Shown here: positions 24,696-34,609 of the stretch, piece after piece
How positions within the stretch are numbered: position 1 is the first letter of the stretch
Layout: each line of letters begins with the position of its first letter
Assembly (NCBI GenBank): GCA_030248225.1
Contig: JASANE010028793.1
Span: 23,673 to 87,672, forward strand
DNA length: 64,000 nt
Direction of reading: 5' to 3'
Source of the DNA: Trileptium ribeirensis
Lineage: Eukaryota > Nematoda > Enoplea > Enoplida > Thoracostomopsidae
Made by a program: the position numbers and the translations under genes
Notes under the pieces: generated by a model
Database searches by the model: none
Told to the model about the DNA's origin: nothing
The model's input: only the letters and a program-made list of their open reading frames with translations

Positions 24696-27097
24696 ACGTT
24701 CAAACGTACGATAGACGACAAATTCAGTAAACACAGCGAGTCGCAATGTGCGTTGGGTTCATTTGGACCTAGTGGGCATAAGATGATTAATAAATGCGAC
24801 GTCTGTATTGAGCGGCCTGGGATAAAAAGAGATGCCGCCACTGAATTGTATGTGTGTGTGACTTAGAGCGTTCTATGTATATACATTGTGGCCGAGAGAT
24901 GCCAACCTAACGTAAACCTCGCGCTGGTCGGCACGAGTCCCTATTTTAAAGAAAATATATCAGCGGTCAGAGCGGTTCACCCGAAGAAGGCTTTTAGCCT
25001 GGTTTTTATTATTGTTGGACCGCGGAAGACAGTAGGCGGCAAGGAGGTTAGATCGACTCCATGCCCTGGCTAATCGCCTACTGGAGAAACTTATGGTTTT
25101 TAATGTGTATCATATGGGTGACCCGTTAGAGGCCGTTTTAGGTGCCGAAACTGGAAAGTTTTGTGTTCCAACTGGATTAGGCAGAACCTGATCGGACTCG
25201 TGCGCGTGGGCGGCCCCGATCTTCGACAGAAATAGACAGTATAGGACCCCGCGGAGGTGCGGAGACCCAAAAATCGGATAGTTTTGGTTAAAAATGTGGT
25301 ACTATTGAACCTAGAAAAATGGGTATTCAAATGCCTAAGCGTGGTTTCGTAAACACTTACGGATGCGAGTTGGACCGACCCGAACGTATGATTATTGTCC
25401 CTGATGATAATTCGTTAGGCCTTGTTCGCCTTTTAATAGTAGGAAATGTCGAAGATTTGTGGATTTAAAATAACCCTCATTTAAAACGACGTTGCATATT
25501 GAATTTGATCAGCTTCCTGATACCCCTTTAGCCTCAATTCCATTAAATATGATAACATATCCGATACGGCGAATTATATGCCTACTCCTGCGTGCCAGAA
25601 GAAGTCCCTTCGGACATTAAACCGCCACAAAAGTTGATTCTATAAGGATTCTGCACCGTTACACAAGCCGTCCTTACACCCACGACTCTACACATTAAAC
25701 GCTGTAATGCAATAAACGTCATACGCTTACAAAGCGTGCGCACCGGGATCGGCCATCGGGCACCGCAACCGTGAAAACTAGCGTAGGACCCTGAAAGTTC
25801 TGACCTTTGTCGCTGGCCCATCCGAGTGCGCACTCGCTCTTCATAATATGACAACATCTTATCAAAATATGCAATGGTACCATTCATTTTAATGAACCGG
25901 GATCGACCGGACACCTGCACGTCGTAGGAGTGATGGTTCAAATGACGTGCGAAAATCACCCCGCGCACCTAGGCGGGTGAAGCGTAATAGTAGTGGTACA
26001 TCATATTAAAACAAAATTTATTTTACAACAACGATGAATTGTACACGTATTAATACACGCTCCACCGGCGTTCGGCCACCCGTTAGGTTAAAATTTGCCA
26101 TCTTTTGATAGCCTTAGAATCCGATAAAAACTCGGGCTGTTACGAATTACCCCTAGAGGAGTCGGATCGCTCTTCGCCTTGGGGACGACGATGCGCCCTC
26201 CGCGGACCTGCTGATACCGTGTGGGAAGCTAAGGCGAACCCCTCCACCCGAAGATCCGGCTACCCCACAGGGAGGTAAGACCTCGTGCATGTATCTTTAC
26301 GTTTTATATAGTAATATAAATAGATATAACAGTCTCAGAATATATTGGATTAAATGTAATGCAGCATATGAAATTCTGTTTTATTGTGCTGCTTAATATC
26401 GACATAACAATTACAAAAATTGTGTAGAATCACAATACACTGTGCACAACAGTTTGGCGCAGGAACTTATATTATTATAATAGCACACGTGAAACGCTAA
26501 GTCAAGTGCGTCACCGGTGGTGGGACACTAGATGGCCATGCCTCTAGTATGGGTTGGTGTATTAATCTATTTTAATTACGATCCGGTACAACGGCAACAA
26601 TGTACAAAACAATAGCACTTTGCTAAGAATGCTAATTACACTATCGGAAAAAACAGCTTCTTCCTTTTCGTAACGTCTAGGCAGAGGCATAAATCCGGAG
26701 GGGTACACCTATTTATTCACGAAAACGTGCATATATATTCTACTTACATATCAAAATAGATGTTGCCCTCTCGCTCGCTCAAATTGCATTGCCCCGCCCA
26801 ATCCTAAGGGCGGATTTGCGCCAAAGCACTTAGGTACTTACGGACATTCCTAAATACGGCTGCAAATGCATTTCAGCAGCAGCTGAGATTTAGTGGCGCC
26901 ATAAGGCTCCAGTTAACAGTTAATTTTATATCTATAGCAATAAACTTTGGCGTCGCTCAGTGCCACCTATCCTCTTGAATTTGTTAAACATTACCGCTGC
27001 TGTTCAAAAATTAGTTTTGTTTTTCACAAAGCCAACCCAAAAAGTTGTGCTTTTCTAATACCGTGCATGCTGTTGGGGACACTTTCGATATTGTTTC
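24696..27097. other. Intergenic sequence with one possible retroelement relic
   Basis: Apart from the fragment listed at 25582-25968, I can identify nothing. A GC-richer patch at 26120-26280 (GGAGTCGGATCGCTC, GGGGACGACGATGCGCC) has no readable gene. Confidence 0.4.
25582..25968 (-). pseudogene. Possible retrotransposon integrase C-terminal fragment
   Basis: The 128-codon minus-strand frame starts RGVIFARHLNHHSYDVQV. This resembles the small beta-barrel at the C-terminus of LTR-retrotransposon integrases ('W..GvV..R....SY.V.v.g...rR.n'). The rest of the frame is not recognisable, and no integrase core was found upstream. This is a weak, pattern-level call; a chance frame is possible. Confidence 0.25.
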
Positions 27098-27102
27098 ATA
27101 GT

Positions 27103-27510
27103 TGTCACGTAAAATACTAATTTGAATAATATTAGCTATTTCAGTGTTACTATTAGTATAGTACATTGACGTTTTTGTAGGAAAGTTAGTAGTATTATGG
27201 GTAGGGAGGTGATTGAATAGTAAATGGTGTCACTGAGAGTATGTTTCAGAGGAATGGCACTGAGTTTTGGAACTTTCTATAGTTTTTGATAGACTATTTT
27301 GATAACATTTTTGTTAAACTTGGTATTACTATTTCCGTTTAACAGAACTTATTGCTTTTCATATTTCAGTTGTGATTTTTTGCATTCAGTGTTGATTCAG
27401 TTGTCGTTATAGTTAAAAATCGTCATTTTGTTCCAATAAATTATCTCGACTGTAACTACTGGGCGACTAGATAATTCAATAGCATTCAGTATCGAACATA
27501 ATTTTGCACA
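27103..27510 (+). repeat. BEL/Pao 5' LTR
   Basis: Begins TGTCACGTAAAATACT and ends TTTTGCACA, so it has the canonical TG...CA ends. It matches 43174-43581 base for base in length. It should contain the Pol II promoter and polyadenylation signals of the element, but I did not assign them. Confidence 0.93.
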
Positions 27511-27528
27511 TGGTCCATTGGTTCAAAT
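27511..27528 (+). promoter_or_regulatory. tRNA primer-binding site
   Basis: TGGTCCATTGGTTCAAAT starts immediately after the LTR's terminal CA. The leading TGG would pair with the CCA end of a tRNA. I did not assign the tRNA species. Confidence 0.6.
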
Positions 27529-27907
27529 TATTGGACCAGTGTTACACAAGGTTCAAGTTTTAGTTAAAAAAATCGACGTATTGAACCAATAAATTGAAAA
27601 AGTGACAAGAACAAAGAGTAAGCGTTGTTTATTCAAGCTATTAATAAAATATTGAAGTAATTAACTGACGATTACACTGTTTTCGACTTGAAACGGTTGA
27701 AACGAAGAATTTGTCTCTGATGAGAGACATTATTGCTCAATTTAGCGCAGTTTACAAGACTAAATCCTAACTTATTAATACTATAGCATCAAAATTCGTC
27801 GGTTTTTTTAACTAAAACTTGAACCTTGTGTAACATTTGTAGTAATTAGCTCAGCTTCAACTAAAAAGTATAATTTCGCCATTCAATATATTTTACTTTT
27901 TATCAAT
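27529..27907 (+). other. BEL/Pao untranslated leader
   Basis: Non-coding AT-rich stretch between the primer site and the gag ATG at 27908. No gene was seen. Confidence 0.6.
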
Positions 27908-28702
27908 ATGAATAAAACAGTTGAAATTTCTACTAAACAGAGGAATGCTTGGCGGGGAAATGTAACTAGAGAAATAACCAAGATCGACGAATTAGAAATA
28001 GTTAGCACAGTCCAGTTGCAGAAAGATGAAGCAAGCTTTAATAAACTAGTTGATTATCGATCGCGATTGAATGTCTTAAATGATACTATTTTGTCGAGTT
28101 TCGGTCCTGATGGGGACCTCGATAAAGAAATTGAACGGTCGCTTGAAGTAGACGATATGATATTAGAAGCAGCTTCAACTGCAATCTCTATGATTGACTA
28201 ATTTAAGTCCTCCCAGGATAACCAGCACTCCTCAGAATTAGTAGATACCACGATTATCGCATTATTCCACAGCCAACAAACTAAGACGGTTAGTTTACCC
28301 AAACTCCAGCTGTTAAAGTTTAGTGGTGACCCATTGAAGCGGGATGAGTTCTGGGATTCGTTTTCGTCATCAATTCACAATAATCACCAGTTGTCGAACG
28401 TCGACAAGTTAAAGTATTTGAGAAACAACCTGGAAGGTGATGCTTTACGCATAGTCGATGGTTACCGGTTAACATCTGATAGTTACGGCACAGTTGTCGA
28501 CAACTTAACTGAACGCTTTGGGAATAAGCAAATTGCAGTATTTGCACACTTCGAAGCCTTAAGAGCTTTGCCAGCTGTGACCCACCAAATAAACAATCTT
28601 CAAGCTACCTATGACGAATGTGAGCGACACATTCGTAGTCTTATCGCTCTGGGTCTGCCAGAAGACAATTTCGGACAGGCATTTACTCCGATAATTTTAT
28701 AA
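27908..28702 (+). pseudogene. gag: BEL/Pao gag, N-terminal and capsid part
   Basis: The frame opens with ATG at 27908 and continues in one register to 28702, broken by a single TAA at 28199-28201. The second half contains LPKLQLLKFSGDPLKRDEF followed by a helical capsid-like segment ending near ERFGNKQ. This is the DUF1759-type gag typical of BEL/Pao ('LPKLeLpkFsGdp.eW..Fwd.f.s.ih'). Gag forms the intracellular particle that packages the RNA. The TAA and the stop at 28700, followed by a frame change, inactivate this copy. Confidence 0.85.
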
Positions 28703-28722
28703 AAGCTGCCATTTTCGTCAAG

Positions 28723-29260
28723 ATGGAGCTATATCTCCGAAACGGATCGACACCCTGGGCACTTCAAAGTTTGAGAGAATTGTTGAATGAAGAAATACGG
28801 GATCGGGAGTGGAGTCAACGTACGTTTGGACAGAAATCCACAGACGATGATAACACTGGCACTCCAAACCATCGACAGCAATTAAAGGAACATACTAAAA
28901 TTAGCGGGCGAGGTGGATCTTCGATCGGTGGTCCAGCGGCATTACTGACAAATGATTCCAAGTCAAGAAGCCCGAAATGCGCCTTCTGTAGTGATGCTTA
29001 TTACAATGATCAGTGTACAGTATTTCCAGATGTCAAAACCCATCGTCAACAAATTAAAGATCGTTGTCTAGCTTGTCTGAGGTCTGGTCATACCACGAAA
29101 CACTGAAAAAATCAATACCATGCTATCATCGTAAGCGATTGGGTCATCATAGAAGTCTATGCTTGTCAATGTTCGGCTCGAAGGCTGGGAATGCCAGCAC
29201 TAGCCGTGTTCAATCAAAGAAACGCCCACAATGGCAGTAGAATCATCGACACGCTCGTTT
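28723..29260 (+). pseudogene. gag: BEL/Pao gag C-terminus with zinc knuckles
   Basis: In a different register from the upstream gag, this frame gives a hinge (ALQSLRELLNEEIRDREW) and then a Cys/His cluster: CAFCSDAYYNDQC followed by CLACLRSGHTTKHC-like sequence. This is the BEL/Pao nucleocapsid zinc-knuckle region that binds RNA. The frame stops at 29104. The second knuckle (LGHHRSLC) can be read only in another register near 29139-29162, so a frameshift separates them. Confidence 0.75.
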
Positions 29261-29301
29261 CGCAAGGGCACCACGCCATTTTTCAAACAGCGTTAGCACC
29301 A

Positions 29302-29637
29302 ATCAGATAATCGAAATCCTTTGAGGCACGCTTGTTGTTTGACACAGGTTCGTCCCGTTCCTTCATTATAACTAATGCAGCGACGCCAATCGGTGCGAAG
29401 GATCTCGGTAAAGAGGGAATATCAACAGCCGGATTTGCGGACACTGCTAGGAAAATCAAAGACTACAAGGTCGTTGAGTTTGATATTGTACAAGTGTATG
29501 GTTGTACTAAGCGAGCGACAGGTAATGTGACAGACATAATATCACTGCCTGTCACAAAGCTCCTGTTAAAACCGAACAAATATCCTGTAGTTCAGCAGCT
29601 AGTACTAGCAGAACCACTTCTGAGTGCGGCACAATAA
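29302..29637 (+). pseudogene. pol: BEL/Pao aspartic protease domain
   Basis: LLFDTGSSRSFI contains the DTGS active-site motif of retroviral-type aspartic proteases, with the Asp and the following Thr-Gly retained. The domain would cut the Gag-Pol polyprotein. A TAA at 29635 interrupts the frame just before VNVDVLVGQDYYY, the segment that normally joins protease to RT in BEL elements; it continues in the same register beyond the stop. Confidence 0.8.
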
Positions 29638-30840
29638 GTTAATGTTGATGTCTTGGTCGGGCAAGACTATTATTATTATTTTGTTGGTGCACAACGTATA
29701 CAATGTCCTGATGGATTGCTTTTCTTGTCGTCATCGCTTGGCTTGATTGCTGCAGGATGCATCAACGACACAAACTGCTACAATAGTAACGTTTCAACAA
29801 TGCACATTGCCGCAGATGTTGACAAAACTCTAGCTTTGGAAAAGTTCTGGAGCCTGGAGGATATAGGGGTCAAGCCGCCTATAAGTACACCCAATGATGA
29901 AAATGCAATAAAATCATTCAATGAAACAGTCGAACTAAGAAATGGTAAGTATTTTGTTTCTTGGCCGATGAAACTTGACGCGCCTGATCTTCCGGACAAC
30001 AAAGTACTAGCGATCTGTCGTCTCAAGTCCCTGCTAAAGCGTCTAGCTCCTGATTCAACACACAGCCAAGCTTACAATATTACTCTAACCGATAAACTAA
30101 AGAGTGGCATCATCGAACTAGTAAATGATGACTCGGACGGTGAGGTGGAGAATGTTCACTATATTCCCCATCACTGCGTACTAACTCCCGGTAAGTCTAC
30201 AACAAAAATTCGAATAGTGTACGATGCTTCAGCAAAGGCATGAAACTGTACCGTGCCCCAGTCATTCTTGATGATTTATGTGGGATTATAATGAGATTTT
30301 GGCTCTATGCCATCGCACTGGTCAGCGATGTTGGAAAAGCTTTCCTACAGATTGGACTACAGCTAAATTCTCGACTCGAAATTTATCCCGGTTTTTCTGG
30401 GTTAAAGATATGTGAAAACCGCCGACTAGGGCTAATATTCTTGTATATAGATTTGCGCGGGTCCTTTTGGCGTAGTAGCGAGTCCATTTTTGTTGGGCGC
30501 GGTTATGCAACATTTTATTCAGCATACTGATTTAGCTGTAAAACAAATTCTATTCGGCCACATCTACGTTGATAATATAATTACTGGCGTCAACGATTTG
30601 AATCTAACCTGCAAATATTACAAAGAAGCTAAATCACTATTCTCGTCGGCATCTATGAACATTTCTGAATGGTTAAGCAACAGTACAGAGTTTGTCGAAA
30701 GTGTTCCAGTTGTAGTTCGTGGAGTTTCAAATACAACAAAGGTACCAGGTTTATCTTGGGATACTAAATTCGACAAAATTTCCTGTTCAACCTTCAAGCC
30801 AAGTATCAATGTTGCTTGCACGAAAAGGATTATTTTATAA
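29638..30840 (+). pseudogene. pol: BEL/Pao reverse transcriptase
   Basis: The frame 29653-30243 carries the BEL RT N-terminus, ending in KIRIVYDASAKA ('iRvVfDasAk'). After a TGA and an apparent loss of a few residues, LYAIALVSDVGKAFLQIGL gives RT motif A ('iavvaDIekAFlqI') with the catalytic Asp. A third register (from 30490) reads IYVDNIITG where BEL elements have YVDD. The change to YVDN removes one of the two metal-binding aspartates. With at least two frame changes and two stops this RT is dead. BEL RT copies the RNA in cytoplasmic particles. Confidence 0.85.
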
Positions 30841-31640
30841 TGTTTAGCAAGTGTATTCGATCCGTGTGGCTTTTGCTCACCAGTAACGGTTGGGGCTAAA
30901 CACTTAATTCAGCGATTGTGGATAGAAAAACATGATTGGGATGCCAATCTTCTACAAAATGTCGTTATGAATGGAAAGAGTGTGCCGCTAGTCTTCAGGA
31001 AATAGCAAATCATCAGCTCAGTCGCTGAATTTAGTTGCCAAATCAGGCAAACATTGATAATAGCAGTCATCAACTACACTGCTTCTGCGATGTCTCGGCG
31101 AGGGCATACGCCGCCGTTTTATACCTTCGTTCTACGCACAGCGAGGAAACAGTTACTAATATCATTTTTGCACAATCTCGCATTGCTCCATTGAAAGCGT
31201 TGTCGATTCCTAAGTTAGAATTGATGGGTATGCTGATAGGCACACGGCTACTAAATTTCGTTGATAAGGAATTGCGAATACCAATCAGCTCTAGAACTTT
31301 GTGGTGCGATTCACAGTGCGCACTTCAGTGGAAGAAAAAACGAACACTGTCAACAACATTTGTAAAAAATCGAATAAATGAAATCAACGGCTACCCAAAC
31401 GTCCATTTCAGATACGTTCCTACAAAAGATAATCCTGCTGACGTATCATCGCTAGGATGCTCAAGTTCAGACTTGATTTTATCTGAACTATGGTGGAGAT
31501 GACCAAAATGGTTGGTTAAACCAGAATGTTTTTGGCCGAAAAACTTTGAAACATCAACAACGCTGTCCGTGGATGCAAACGAGGAAGACCAACAGTTATT
31601 TCAGGTAGACAAAGTATCTAAAGTAGAAAAAGGAATCTTT
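30841..31640 (+). pseudogene. pol: BEL/Pao RNase H region
   Basis: After a broken stretch (30841-31034) the frame 31035-31502 reads LHCFCDVSARAYAAVLYLRS ('lh.F.DAS..ayaa.vYlr'), then SRTLWCDSQCALQW (the 'lwtDS..vL.W' RNase H catalytic Asp) and FRYVPTKDNPADVSSLG ('ryvpt..NPADlaSRG', with SRG altered). These are diagnostic of BEL/Pao RNase H. It ends at a TGA at 31501; the next residues (PKWLVKPECFWP) remain recognisable in register. Confidence 0.85.
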
Positions 31641-31659
31641 TATTGATTTAGATAGATTT

Positions 31660-32661
31660 TCTACTTTGTCGAAGCTGCTCAGAGTCACTGCCTGGGTATT
31701 CCGTTTCGTGGATGTTTGTCGACGCCGTCGTTGTTGTTCTCGACATCTCACAGCCGAAGAATTGTTATCGGCCGAATCGTTCTGGGAACGCCGCGTTCAA
31801 GTGGAACGTTTCAGTGATATATTGATTGGTCGAAAAGGAATAGCACGGAAATTTAAAGCGCTGAACCCTTTTGTAGATAACAGCGGTTTCATATGATGCC
31901 GAGGTCGAATACAGTTTGCAGCTGTGTCGGACGACGCGAAAGAGCCTAAGTTATCGCCGAAAGGTAATCCTTTCACTCGATTGGTAATTGACGAGTTACA
32001 TCGTCGCTTTTGTCATGCTGGCGTTCTTCATACTTTATCCCAAATTGGGCATAAGTATTGGATAGTTGCAGGTCGAGCCGAAGTTAAACGGATTATAAAA
32101 TCTTGCTTGACGAGTAGAATTATCGGTGGTAGCTCCTTCGGAGAACAACCTATGCCTCTTTTACCAGACCTTAGAGTATCGCGATGCCATCCTTTTGCCT
32201 TTGTCGGAATCAATTATGTTGGCCCTCTACTCATTAAATCCAAGTCGACGCCAGACATCTGCAAAGTTTGGATATATTTGTTCACGTGCGCAGTTATAAG
32301 AGCCATTCATATCGAAGTTGTCGAGAATTTAACCGCTGAACAGTTCGTTCTCTGTCTGAGAAGGTTCATTTCCGTACGTGGTCGACCGAAAATGATCGTG
32401 ACAGACAACGCCAAACATTTTCTCGCTACCAAGAAACTTTTTGAGAAACATTGGCGTGATATACGTCTCGATCAAAGTGTACACGATTTCGTTTCGTCTC
32501 ACGATTTTCAAAGGAAGTTGATAGCAGAGTTATCGCCTTGGATGGGCGGTTTCTACGTGCGAATTGTTGGCCTAGTGAAATTTGCCCTAAAGCGCTCATT
32601 TAACGCTCGTTGTGTTTCACTCGTAGAACTTCACTCAATTTTCGGGAAGTATCCTTTGTAG
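31660..32661 (+). pseudogene. pol: BEL/Pao integrase
   Basis: The frame 31924-32661 holds the zinc-binding and catalytic domains. HRRFCHAGVLHTLSQIGHKYW is followed by VKRIIKSCLTSRI; the family has CxxC here, so the second zinc-ligand cysteine is now Ser. The core shows FVGINYVGPLL, RAIHIEVVENLTAEQF and IVTDNAKHF with catalytic-type Asp. ELSPWMGGFYVRIVGLVK corresponds to the 'P..GGfwErlvg.vK' C-terminal block, with the Glu of 'wER' replaced by Val. A stop at 31894 and one at 32659 bound the frame. Integrase inserts the cDNA into host DNA. Confidence 0.88.
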
Positions 32662-32828
32662 TGAATTCGCGACCACTTGTGTATGTCGAGTCCAACATAT
32701 GAACATCGCCACTCACCCAGCGCACTTTCTTGGAGGTCCCTATACACGTGTTCCTCATTTCTCATTTAAATACAAAAAAATATAGAAACAGTTCCGTCCG
32801 TAGCTAATGCACAACAGCTCATTCTGAC

Positions 32829-33251
32829 GTGGAGGCGAGTCCAGGCAATGTTGATAATTTTTGGCAATTGTGGCGCGATCAATATTTGCTGGAATTACGC
32901 GCTGCAGCAAAGATGACCAAACAGCATAGCTCTACATCATGTTTTCCTGCTGTAGGAGATGTGGTTATCGTTAAGGATTTACCTGCGAGACACTCTTGGA
33001 AGTTAGCGACAATTGTTGAGTCACATACTAGCGTCGATGGACGTTGTCGTTCGTTAAAGTTACAGCTACCGAACAAAAAGATTATAAATCTACCACTTCG
33101 TTTAGTGTTTCCACTCGAGTTGTCTATTGCAGGCGGTGGATCGGTCACCGACACCCAATCAACGAAACCTGCTACCCCAGCCATATCTACTCCCGACTCA
33201 AAAGATCAGGATGTTAGTGATACGGCAAGTGATAATTCAGTTGAACTTTAA
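32829..33251 (+). pseudogene. pol: BEL/Pao integrase C-terminal domain (DUF5641-like)
   Basis: This frame begins a different register from the integrase core. NFWQLWRDQYLLEL and VGDVVIVKDLPARHSWKLA match the BEL/Pao C-terminal domain ('fWkrW..eYl..L', 'vGdvVlv.d...pr..W.lg.i'), followed by a Ser/Thr/Asp-rich tail ending at 33251. The start of the frame is set by a frame change, not by a real start codon. It closes pol; the third ORF starts 99 bp later. Confidence 0.85.
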
Positions 33252-33350
33252 AAACTATACACTTTAATGGAAACTATATAAATTAAAAACTATAAACGTC
33301 ATAAAAAGTTATATAGTTTACTTTAATTAAAATTATTATAATATTTTAGC
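33252..33350 (+). promoter_or_regulatory. AT-rich spacer ending in a splice-acceptor-like AG
   Basis: The spacer is almost entirely A/T and ends TTATAATATTTTAG|C just before the ATG at 33351. A T/A-rich tract followed by AG one base before an ORF start fits a 3' splice site, by which env-position ORFs of LTR elements are usually expressed from a spliced subgenomic RNA. No donor was assigned. Confidence 0.4.
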
Positions 33351-34490
33351 ATGCGGATGTACTACATTCATCCCGAGAGTCCCTTGTCGCCATATCATCG
33401 TTTCGATCCACCTTTACTATTTGTTGATCGTCGCCTTCCTACCATTGAAACCATTCGTTGCTACCTTGTTTTGGGACAAGTGAATTTTGATAATGTCGCT
33501 AATGAGCTGGCGAATAATGATTATCTTGCCTCTCATCCAACCGAGATACGGAAGTGGCTCCTAAGGCACAACATTCGTTTCACTGCAGAATGGATCGTTC
33601 GACTACAAGAAGTCCTCAACGAGATTTTGGTTGAGCTCGTGCGACCACAACCACCGAGCAATGAGTTCAGAGACTCGTTTTTCTCCATAATCAACTCAGT
33701 ATCCAGACCACTTGAGCTGAAATTTGCTTTATGTTCAGCCACAAAAGAAACGGTCTGGTCAATCGGCATGCGGGCATTGGACTGCACACAGGAATTGCTG
33801 TGGCACCCGGGGCTCAATATTTGGGGTCATGCGATCAATCAATTGGTACAACGACACATCGATAATCATTCGGAAACTATCTTGGGGACCGGCCCTGAAT
33901 ACTTACATCGGTGGCTATCTAACAGACCAAGATATGGCAAAACGCTACTCTGGTTATCTGATAGCCAAGGTCGCTACATAGAGAACATCGCAGGTGGCCA
34001 CGTGTATGCAATCAGCGGTGGTCGCCACAAAGACATGGTGGAAGTCGTTCGTCAGTTTAACCTATCCTGGTTGGACTACAAAGTGGTATTGATTTATTCC
34101 GGTGCCAACGACGCCCAGCGAAGTCAAAGTAGCCGGAGACAATCATTTGCTACTTTGCAAAATTTCGTTGGACGACAACCAGCAGGGCCACAAATTGTCT
34201 TGTGCAATGGCGTTCCACATCCCGACGTCCAAACGCTTGAGCGACAGTCGAATTTCATCAAAGATGCCTTCGACATTACAAATGTGCTGTGCGTCAATTG
34301 GTTTGACACGGATATGTGCCCATTCATCAGCGATCCACCAGGCAACTCCGATCCTACTTTGTTTGAAAGCAATGGCTTTCACATAAGTCACGTGGGACTT
34401 CGTTTGGTCATTCAAAGTTGCGCTCTTGCAGCCCCGGTGTTTTGCTTTCAAACTGTCGAAGACGTCGAAGGCTTATTGGAAAGTCAATGA
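33351..34490 (+). CDS. Third ORF of BEL element: NADAR-like + SGNH hydrolase-like fusion
   Basis: Intact 379-codon ORF with an ATG start, lying between integrase and the 3' LTR. Residues about 8-170 resemble a NADAR domain (family of E. coli YbiA, N-glycosidases acting on ADP-ribose- or ribose-linked bases): SPLSPYHRFDPPLLFVD (10-26), TIETIRCYLVLGQ (31-43, with E33 at the 'ptvEHyyqa.K' glutamate), TVWSIGMRALD (134-144) and LLWHPGLNIWGHAINQLVQR (149-168, 'W.G.NllG.aLm.vR'). The usual His after Glu and the Gly of WGiG are changed. Residues about 197-360 resemble an SGNH hydrolase: LLWLSDSQGRYI (199-210, Ser205), AISGG (220-224), LIYSGANDA (247-255, Asn253) and NGFHISHVG (341-349, His344). All four block residues are present. 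There is no signal peptide or transmembrane segment, so it is not an envelope protein. Domain calls are by eye. Confidence 0.65.
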   Translation: MRMYYIHPESPLSPYHRFDPPLLFVDRRLPTIETIRCYLVLGQVNFDNVANELANNDYLASHPTEIRKWLLRHNIRFTAEWIVRLQEVLNEILVELVRPQPPSNEFRDSFFSIINSVSRPLELKFALCSATKETVWSIGMRALDCTQELLWHPGLNIWGHAINQLVQRHIDNHSETILGTGPEYLHRWLSNRPRYGKTLLWLSDSQGRYIENIAGGHVYAISGGRHKDMVEVVRQFNLSWLDYKVVLIYSGANDAQRSQSSRRQSFATLQNFVGRQPAGPQIVLCNGVPHPDVQTLERQSNFIKDAFDITNVLCVNWFDTDMCPFISDPPGNSDPTLFESNGFHISHVGLRLVIQSCALAAPVFCFQTVEDVEGLLESQ

Positions 34491-34516
34491 GAGAAGATTT
34501 GTACGATAGGGTACTG
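34491..34516 (+). other. BEL 3' untranslated tail before the nested insertion
   Basis: Short purine-rich tail (GAGAGAAGA) after the third ORF's stop. It ends in GGGTACTG (34509-34516), the left copy of the 8-bp duplication that flanks the nested element. Confidence 0.6.
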
Positions 34517-34609
34517 TGCCCATGTCACCTTTAGGGCTTCCCGATTCCTGCGGGAAAATTTCTTTTACGTATATGTGTGTTTTACATAAATAGACACACC
34601 TAAAATTGT

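Noticed and set aside
33351..34490. Third ORF as a retroviral-type envelope gene
   Set aside because: No signal peptide, transmembrane segment, furin-like site or glycoprotein character; the enzyme-like motifs fit better.
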